This document shows positions 1 to 4,472 of a stretch of 9,861 nt of DNA, in pieces (position 1 is the stretch's first letter; each line of letters starts with the position of its first letter). Source of the DNA: an uncultured Muribaculaceae bacterium. GTDB lineage: Bacteria > Bacteroidota > Bacteroidia > Bacteroidales > Muribaculaceae. The DNA is taken from positions 1-9,861 of the forward strand of contig CAJUOC010000048.1 in assembly GCA_910587925.1 (NCBI GenBank), in the 5' to 3' direction. A program made the translations under genes and the position numbers. The notes below the pieces were generated by a model, which did not search any database, had not been told where the DNA came from, and was given only the letters and a program-made list of their open reading frames with translations.

Positions 1-4
1 AGTT

Positions 5-1189
5 ATGGCTAAAGAGAAATTCGAAAGAACCAAACCGCATGTAAACATCGGTACCATTGGTCACGTCGACCACGGTAAGACCACTCTTACCGCTGCCATC
101 ACCACCGTGCTGGCTAAGGCCGGTCTCTCCGAGGTTAAGTCGTTCGATCAGATCGACAACGCCCCCGAGGAGAAAGAGCGTGGTATCACCATCAACACCG
201 CACACGTAGAGTACGAGACCGCCAACCGTCACTATGCTCACGTTGACTGCCCGGGTCACGCTGACTATGTGAAGAACATGGTTACCGGTGCCGCTCAGAT
301 GGACGGTGCTATCATCGTGGTAGCCGCCACCGACGGTCCCATGCCCCAGACCCGTGAGCACATCCTGCTCGCCCGTCAGGTGAACGTTCCCCGTATCGTA
401 GTGTTCCTCAACAAGTGCGACATGGTCGACGACGAGGAGATGCTCGAGCTCGTGGAGATGGAGATGCGCGAACTTCTCGACGCCTACGAATATGACGGCG
501 ACAACACCCCCATCATCCGCGGTTCCGCCCTCGGCGCCCTCAACGGCGAGCCCGAGTGGGAGGCCAAGGTTATGGAGCTGATGGAGAGCGTCGACAACTG
601 GATCCCCCTGCCTCCCCGCGACGTGGACAAGCCCTTCCTGATGCCCGTCGAGGACGTATTCTCGATCACCGGCCGCGGCACCGTTGCCACCGGTCGTATC
701 GAAACCGGTATCGTCAAGGTAGGTGACGAAGTTCAGATCATGGGTCTGGGCGCAGACATGAAGTCGGTTGTAACCGGCGTGGAGATGTTCCGCAAGCTCC
801 TCGACCAGGGTGAGGCCGGTGACAATGTAGGTCTGCTCCTCCGTGGTATCGACAAGAAGGACATCCGTCGCGGTATGGTAATCTGCCACCCCGGTGTCGT
901 TAAGCCCCACGACGAGTTCAAGGCTTCCGTCTACATCCTGAAGAAGGAAGAGGGCGGCCGTCACACTCCCTTCCACAACCACTACCGTCCCCAGTTCTAC
1001 ATCCGTACTCTCGACGTGACCGGTGAGATTACTCTCCCCGACGGCGTAGAGATGGTGATGCCCGGCGACCACGTGGAGATCAAGGTGAAGCTCATCAACC
1101 CCGTTGCCTGCGACAAGGGTCTCCGCTTCGCCATCCGTGAGGGCGGTCGTACCGTCGGCTCGGGTCAAATCACCGAGATCCTCGACTAA
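5..1189 (+). CDS. tuf: Elongation factor Tu (EF-Tu)
   Basis: EF-Tu is the cytoplasmic GTPase that brings aminoacyl-tRNA to the ribosomal A site. The 394-aa reading frame is complete and of normal family length. GTP-binding motifs are all visible: P-loop GHVDHGKT at residues 19-26, switch I RGITINT at 59-65 (Thr62 is the Mg-binding position), DCPGH at 81-85, NKCD at 136-139, and a GSAL motif near 173-176. The GTPase domain covers about residues 1-200, followed by beta-barrel domains 2 (about 210-300) and 3 (about 301-394), the latter with GGRHTPF. The start ATG lies 4 bases from the window edge, so its leader and promoter cannot be seen. The first codons are AT-rich while the body uses mostly C-ending codons, as expected for a very highly expressed gene. 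A hairpin terminator candidate follows the stop. The identification is secure. Confidence 0.99.
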   Translation: MAKEKFERTKPHVNIGTIGHVDHGKTTLTAAITTVLAKAGLSEVKSFDQIDNAPEEKERGITINTAHVEYETANRHYAHVDCPGHADYVKNMVTGAAQMDGAIIVVAATDGPMPQTREHILLARQVNVPRIVVFLNKCDMVDDEEMLELVEMEMRELLDAYEYDGDNTPIIRGSALGALNGEPEWEAKVMELMESVDNWIPLPPRDVDKPFLMPVEDVFSITGRGTVATGRIETGIVKVGDEVQIMGLGADMKSVVTGVEMFRKLLDQGEAGDNVGLLLRGIDKKDIRRGMVICHPGVVKPHDEFKASVYILKKEEGGRHTPFHNHYRPQFYIRTLDVTGEITLPDGVEMVMPGDHVEIKVKLINPVACDKGLRFAIREGGRTVGSGQITEILD

Positions 1190-1216
1190 TCCCTCTCTGA
1201 GGATTAAACGATAAAC

Positions 1217-1261
1217 AAAGCTGCCGCTGCGAGCGGCCCGCCAATCACAGCGGCAGCTTTT
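1217..1261 (+). terminator. Hairpin terminator candidate after tuf
   Basis: A perfect 13-bp inverted repeat (arms AAAGCTGCCGCTG at 1217-1229 and CAGCGGCAGCTTT at 1248-1260) encloses an 18-base loop and ends in only four T residues (1258-1261). The GC-rich stem suits an intrinsic terminator, but the T run is short, so partial read-through into the tRNA gene 5 bases downstream is plausible. A second, 6-bp hairpin (GCCGCT at 1223-1228 with AGCGGC at 1232-1237) uses part of the same 5' arm and cannot coexist with the long stem. The hairpin is seen directly; termination is inferred. Confidence 0.75.
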
Positions 1262-1265
1262 ACAT

Positions 1266-1338
1266 ACGGGAATAGCTCAGTCGGTAGAGCACTGGTCTCC
1301 AAAACCAGGTGTCGGGAGTTCGAGCCTCTCTTCCCGTG
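1266..1338 (+). tRNA. trnW: tRNA-Trp (anticodon CCA)
   Basis: The 73-base sequence folds as a standard cloverleaf. The acceptor stem pairs ACGGGAA (1266-1272) with TTCCCGT (1331-1337), with discriminator base G at 1338. The D arm has GCTC/GAGC. The anticodon stem pairs CTGGT (1292-1296) with ACCAG (1304-1308) around loop CTCCAAA, placing anticodon CCA at 1299-1301, which reads the Trp codon UGG. The T arm pairs GGGAG with CTCTC (one G-U pair) around TTCGAGC. The 3' CCA is not encoded (GCA follows the acceptor stem), so it must be added after transcription. It sits between tuf and secE, a placement common in bacteria, and is probably cut out of a shared transcript. Confidence 0.97.
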
Positions 1339-1352
1339 CAATACATCAAGAA

Positions 1353-1547
1353 ATGAAAAAACTCAAACTACTTACGAATATCGAGGAGTCTTACGACGAG
1401 CTTCGTTACAAGACTTCTTGGCCCACCCGGATGCAGGTAATCAAATCTGCGATACTCGTGATGATTGCTTCCGTCATTATCGCCCTGATAATTTTCGTCA
1501 TGGACCAGGTGGTAGACCGCTTGATGCATTTTATATACAGCTTCTAA
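1353..1547 (+). CDS. secE: Preprotein translocase subunit SecE
   Basis: SecE is the small inner-membrane subunit that clamps SecY in the SecYEG protein-export channel. This 64-aa protein is the short, single-span form found in most bacteria, unlike the three-span E. coli protein. An amphipathic N-terminal segment (about residues 8-22) leads into KTSWPTR at 20-26, which matches the conserved Trp-Pro hallmark of SecE. One hydrophobic membrane helix spans about residues 29-50. The start ATG lies 14 bases after the tRNA-Trp gene, and nusG follows after 35 bases; the secE-nusG pair is highly conserved. No Shine-Dalgarno sequence is visible. Base composition is more AT-rich than in the neighbouring tuf and rpoB genes. 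Confidence 0.95.
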   Translation: MKKLKLLTNIEESYDELRYKTSWPTRMQVIKSAILVMIASVIIALIIFVMDQVVDRLMHFIYSF

Positions 1548-1582
1548 CTCCCCCTTAAACTTCCGGTACAGTGGAAAAATCA

Positions 1583-2134
1583 ATGTCTGAAAGCAAAAGA
1601 GGTTGGTACGTGCTTCGTGCCATTTCCGGTAAGGAAGCCAAGGTCAAAGAGATTCTCGACGCACAAATCAAGAATACCGACCTTGGCAACTATCTGTTTC
1701 AAGTATTGATACCCACCGAGAAGGTTATGGCGGTGCGCAACGGTAAGAAGGTAATCAAGGAGCGCAATCTCTACAGCGGTTACGTTTTTATCGAGGCTGA
1801 TCTGCGTGGCGAGGTGATACATACTCTCACCAACACCACCAACGTGATCGACTTCCTGCGCGGACGCGAGAAGGGCAGCCAGCCCGAGCGCCTGCGCGAG
1901 AGTGAGGTAATGCGTATGCTTGGCGCCGCCGACGACCTCGGCGTGCCCGGCGAGAACGAGGTCAACGACTACATCGTCGGCGAGACAGTGATGGTCAACG
2001 ACGGCTCGTTCAAAGGCTTTACCGGCACCATCGAGAAGGTCGACCGCGAGAAGAAGAAGCTCACTATCATGGTCAAGATATTCGGTCGTCCGAATCCTCT
2101 GGAGCTGGACAACTCGCAAGTAGAGCGTGAATGA
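1583..2134 (+). CDS. nusG: Transcription termination/antitermination protein NusG
   Basis: NusG binds the RNA polymerase clamp, affects pausing and elongation, and links polymerase to Rho or to the ribosome through S10. With the ATG at 1583 the protein is 183 aa, near the family norm. The N-terminal NGN domain begins with WYVLRA (8-13) and contains the YSGYVF segment (64-69). The KOW domain covers about residues 133-181, with GSFKGFTGTI as its core loop. An in-frame GTG at 1571 would add four residues (MEKS). I prefer the ATG because the protein then starts shortly before the conserved WYVLRA strand; neither start has a clear ribosome binding site. The first third is more AT-rich than the rest. 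The rplK gene follows after 66 bases. Confidence 0.96.
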   Translation: MSESKRGWYVLRAISGKEAKVKEILDAQIKNTDLGNYLFQVLIPTEKVMAVRNGKKVIKERNLYSGYVFIEADLRGEVIHTLTNTTNVIDFLRGREKGSQPERLRESEVMRMLGAADDLGVPGENEVNDYIVGETVMVNDGSFKGFTGTIEKVDREKKKLTIMVKIFGRPNPLELDNSQVERE

Positions 2135-2200
2135 ATGAAAGCCGGTTACGAGGCACACAGACATCTACGCACCTGTACTAATTTTTAATTTAGTTTTACA

Positions 2201-2641
2201 ATGGCTAAAGAAATTGCTGGACAAATCAAATTGCAGATTAAAGGCGGCGCTGCTAATCCCTCGCCTCCTGTTGGTCCCGCGCTCGGTTCGAAGGGCATCA
2301 ACATCATGGAATTTTGCAAGCAATTCAATGCCCGCACCCAGGATAAGGCCGGTAAGATTCTGCCTGTAGTAATCACTTACTACACCGACAAATCTTTCGA
2401 CTTCATCGTAAAGACTCCCCCGGTGGCTGTACAGCTCAAGGAAGTTTCCAAGGTGAAGAGCGGCTCCAAGGAACCCAACCGTACTAAGGTTGCCGAAATC
2501 ACTTGGGATCAGGTGCAGGCCATTGCTACCGACAAGATGCCTGACCTTAACTGCTTTACAGTCGAGTCTGCCATGCGTATGGTGGCCGGTACCGCCCGCA
2601 GCATGGGTATCACCGTCAAAGGCGATTTCCCCGGTAAATAA
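2201..2641 (+). CDS. rplK: 50S ribosomal protein L11
   Basis: L11 binds 23S rRNA at the GTPase-associated centre at the base of the L7/L12 stalk, where translation factors act; in E. coli it is also needed for RelA activation. The 146-aa protein has the usual two domains. The N-terminal domain carries the conserved proline-rich segment PSPPVGPALG followed by GINIMEFCKQFN, the region that contacts thiostrepton-class drugs in other bacteria. The C-terminal RNA-binding domain runs from about residue 75 and ends in the typical ARSMGITVKG. The start ATG is preceded by an AT-rich run without a Shine-Dalgarno sequence. The rplA gene starts 19 bases after the stop, so the two are almost certainly cotranscribed. 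Confidence 0.98.
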   Translation: MAKEIAGQIKLQIKGGAANPSPPVGPALGSKGINIMEFCKQFNARTQDKAGKILPVVITYYTDKSFDFIVKTPPVAVQLKEVSKVKSGSKEPNRTKVAEITWDQVQAIATDKMPDLNCFTVESAMRMVAGTARSMGITVKGDFPGK

Positions 2642-2660
2642 CTAATAAACTTCAATTGAA

Positions 2661-3356
2661 ATGAGTAAACTGACTAAGAACCAGAAGTTAGCCCTTGCCA
2701 AGATTGAAGCCGGGAAAAGTTACACCTTGGCCGAAGCTGTCGAGAAGGTAAAGGAAGTTACCTATACCAAATTCGACGCCTCGTTTGATATCGACGTGCG
2801 TCTGGGCGTTGACCCCCGTAAGGCCAACCAGATGGTGCGCGGCGTGGTGACCCTGCCCAACGGCACCGGCAAGACCGTGCGTGTACTGGTGCTCTGCACC
2901 GCCGACGCTGAGGCTGCCGCCAAGGCTGCCGGCGCCGACTACGTAGGTCTCGACGAATATATCGACAAAATCAAGGGTGGCTGGACCGACATCGATGTCA
3001 TCATCACCCAGCCTGCCATCATGGGTAAGATCGGTGCCCTGGGCCGTATCCTCGGTCCCCGCGGCCTGATGCCTAACCCCAAGAGCGGCACTGTGACCAT
3101 GGACGTGGCCAAGGCTGTCGAGGAAGTCAAGAAAGGTAAGATTGACTTCAAGGTCGACAAAAACGGTATCGTACACTCCTCCATCGGCAAGGTATCCTTT
3201 ACCCCCGCCCAGATGGCCGAGAACGCCCGTGAGTTTATCAACACCCTGATCAAGCTCAAGCCCGCCACCGCCAAGGGTACCTATATCAAGAGTATTTATC
3301 TTTCCAGCACCATGAGCCCCGGCGTCAAGGTTGACGTCAAGAGCGTGGAAGCCTAA
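2661..3356 (+). CDS. rplA: 50S ribosomal protein L1
   Basis: L1 forms the mobile stalk beside the E site and helps release deacylated tRNA. In E. coli and other bacteria it also represses its own operon by binding the rplK-rplA mRNA. The protein is 231 aa, a normal length. Recognisable L1 features include GRILGPRGLMPNPKSGTV in the central domain and, after FKVDKNGIVHSSIGK, the returning domain I segment that ends in the conserved TYIKSIYLSSTMSPGVKVD. It lies between rplK (19 bases) and rplJ (24 bases), the standard order. The start has no Shine-Dalgarno sequence but is preceded by an AT-rich stretch. I could not identify a convincing L1-binding RNA structure before rplK. Confidence 0.98.
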   Translation: MSKLTKNQKLALAKIEAGKSYTLAEAVEKVKEVTYTKFDASFDIDVRLGVDPRKANQMVRGVVTLPNGTGKTVRVLVLCTADAEAAAKAAGADYVGLDEYIDKIKGGWTDIDVIITQPAIMGKIGALGRILGPRGLMPNPKSGTVTMDVAKAVEEVKKGKIDFKVDKNGIVHSSIGKVSFTPAQMAENAREFINTLIKLKPATAKGTYIKSIYLSSTMSPGVKVDVKSVEA

Positions 3357-3380
3357 CCCTCCAGTTAAACAGCCAACAAC

Positions 3381-3902
3381 ATGAAAAAGGAAGATAAAGC
3401 ACTTGTAATAGAGAATATCGCCAAGACCATCAGCGAGTACAACGGCTTCTACCTGGTAGAGACCGCCGGACTCGATGCTGAGAAGACCAGCGCCCTGCGC
3501 CGCGCCTGCTTCAAGGCCGACGTCAAGCTGCTGGTGGTGAAAAACACCCTGCTCCACAAGGCACTCGAGACACTCGAGGGCGACTATTCCGAACTCTATC
3601 CCACCCTCAAGGGCAGCACATCCATCATGTGCACCAACGTGGGCAACGCTCCTGCCAAGCTCCTGAAGGACTTCGTGCAGAAAGGCGATACCCTCCCCGC
3701 CCTGAAGGCAGCCTATGTCGAGGAGACTGTATATGTAGGTGCCGACCAGCTCGACGCACTCGCATCGATCAAGAGCAAGAACGAGCTCATCGCCGACGTT
3801 GTCGCTCTGCTGCAGTCGCCCGCCAAGAATGTCGTATCTGCTCTGCAGTCGGGCGCTACCAAGCTCCACGGCATCCTCGAGACTCTCTCGACAAAAGAAT
3901 AA
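3381..3902 (+). CDS. rplJ: 50S ribosomal protein L10
   Basis: L10 anchors the L7/L12 dimers to the 23S rRNA at the factor-binding centre, forming the base of the ribosomal stalk. The 173-aa protein shows the family pattern: an N-terminal RNA-binding part with LRRACFKADVKLLVVKNTLL at about residues 38-58, a middle domain, and a C-terminal helix (about residues 145-173) that carries the L7/L12 dimer-binding sites. The usual L10 autoregulatory leader, where present in other bacteria, lies upstream of rplJ, but here the gap to rplA is only 24 bases, too short for such a structure unless it overlaps rplA. The stop is followed by a 59-base leader before rplL. Confidence 0.97.
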   Translation: MKKEDKALVIENIAKTISEYNGFYLVETAGLDAEKTSALRRACFKADVKLLVVKNTLLHKALETLEGDYSELYPTLKGSTSIMCTNVGNAPAKLLKDFVQKGDTLPALKAAYVEETVYVGADQLDALASIKSKNELIADVVALLQSPAKNVVSALQSGATKLHGILETLSTKE

Positions 3903-3961
3903 ACACCCTCCACACTCTCCCCAACCACCGCTAATAATAACAAAAATAAAACGATACAAAA
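3903..3961 (+). promoter_or_regulatory. G-poor, A-rich translation leader of rplL
   Basis: This 59-base gap contains only two G residues (3930 and 3953). Its first half is C-rich (CACCCTCCACACTCTCC) and its second half is A-rich, running up to the ATG at 3962. Such a sequence can hardly fold, which should leave the rplL start open to ribosomes. It lacks a Shine-Dalgarno sequence; A-rich start regions are known to favour initiation in Bacteroidetes. A boost is expected because L7/L12 is present in several copies per ribosome while L10 is present once. The composition is seen; the role is inferred. Confidence 0.55.
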
Positions 3962-4336
3962 ATGGCAGATTTAAAAGCTTTCGCTGAACAACTTGTTAAC
4001 CTGACCGTAAAAGAAGTAAACGAACTGGCCCAGATCCTCAAGGACGAGTACGGCATCGAGCCCGCCGCTGCTGCTGTAGCCGTTGCCGGCCCCGCCGCTG
4101 CCGGCGCTGCCGCTGCCGAGGAGAAGACCGCTTTTGACGTGGTGCTGAAGAGCGCCGGCGCCAACAAGCTCCAGGTAGTCAAGAAAGTGAAGGACGTAGC
4201 CGGTCTTGGCCTTAAGGAGGCTAAGGAGCTCGTCGACGGCGCACCCAGCGTTGTCAAGGAAGGCGCTACCAAGGACGAGGCTGAGGCTCTCAAGAAAGAG
4301 CTCGAAGAGGCCGGCGCCGAGGTAGAACTCAAATAA
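3962..4336 (+). CDS. rplL: 50S ribosomal protein L7/L12
   Basis: L7/L12 is the flexible stalk protein that recruits and activates translation GTPases such as EF-Tu and EF-G. The 124-aa acidic protein has the full family layout: an N-terminal dimerisation domain (about residues 1-32) that binds L10, a hinge (about 34-52) made mostly of Ala, Gly and Val, and a C-terminal factor-binding domain (about 55-124) with the conserved KVKDVAGLGLKEAKELVDGAP segment. The hinge DNA is built from GCC/GCT repeats, and CCCGCCGCTG occurs twice (4061 and 4091), so the two hinge halves look like an internal duplication. The gene has its own A-rich leader upstream and a hairpin-bearing gap to rpoB downstream. Confidence 0.98.
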   Translation: MADLKAFAEQLVNLTVKEVNELAQILKDEYGIEPAAAAVAVAGPAAAGAAAAEEKTAFDVVLKSAGANKLQVVKKVKDVAGLGLKEAKELVDGAPSVVKEGATKDEAEALKKELEEAGAEVELK

Positions 4337-4341
4337 TACAC

Positions 4342-4354
4342 CCTGATATTCAGG
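4342..4354 (+). other. Small hairpin just after rplL
   Basis: CCTGA (4342-4346) and TCAGG (4350-4354) form a perfect 5-bp stem around the loop TAT, 5 bases after the rplL stop codon. No T run follows, so it is not a terminator by itself. It could protect the 3' end of an rplL message processed in this gap. At this length it may also arise by chance. Confidence 0.35.
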
Positions 4355-4359
4355 ACAAT

Positions 4360-4398
4360 GGGTTAAGAAGCTCCTGCCCGGAGCTTTCTTAGCCCTTT
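4360..4398 (+). terminator. rplL-rpoB hairpin: candidate partial terminator or RNA processing site
   Basis: Arms 4360-4374 (GGGTTAAGAAGCTCC) and 4380-4395 (GGAGCTTTCTTAGCCC) form a 15-bp stem with one G-U pair and one unpaired base, closed by the 5-base loop TGCCC. It is followed by TTTGT rather than a clean T run. In E. coli the same gap between rplL and rpoB holds an attenuator and an RNase III processing site, which lowers polymerase subunit output relative to ribosomal proteins. The hairpin here is in the matching place and could do either job. The structure is seen; its function is by analogy. Confidence 0.6.
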
Positions 4399-4472
4399 GT
4401 GCCGTATCAGCGGCGCTCTCTCCATCTGCTCTCCTCACTTCCTACTATATATCCCAATCCCGTTACTCATAG

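Noticed and set aside
1178..1204. Inverted repeat ATCCTC/GAGGAT spanning the tuf stop codon
   Set aside because: Only 6 bp with a 15-base loop and no T run; it overlaps coding sequence and is weak next to the 13-bp stem just downstream.
1580..2164. 194-codon open frame on the minus strand opposite nusG
   Set aside because: It is codon-aligned with nusG and has no recognisable protein features; nusG is a clear family match.
2171..2200. Possible Bacteroidetes promoter before rplK
   Set aside because: TAATTTAG resembles the -7 element TAnnTTTG with one mismatch, but no TTTG-like -33 element is found at the right distance, and the start site would fall at the ATG itself. AT-richness of the leader explains it better.
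2135..2200. L1 autoregulatory RNA site upstream of rplK
   Set aside because: Expected by analogy with other bacteria, but I could only find stems of 3-5 bp and no clear match to the L1-binding fold of 23S rRNA.
3357..3380. L10 leader before rplJ
   Set aside because: Only 24 bases separate rplA and rplJ, with no stem visible. Any such structure would have to lie inside rplA, which I could not show.
2688..3959. 423-codon open frame on the minus strand opposite rplA and rplJ
   Set aside because: It is codon-aligned with both genes, which happen to share a frame, and reflects the same codon avoidance. The sense genes are beyond doubt.
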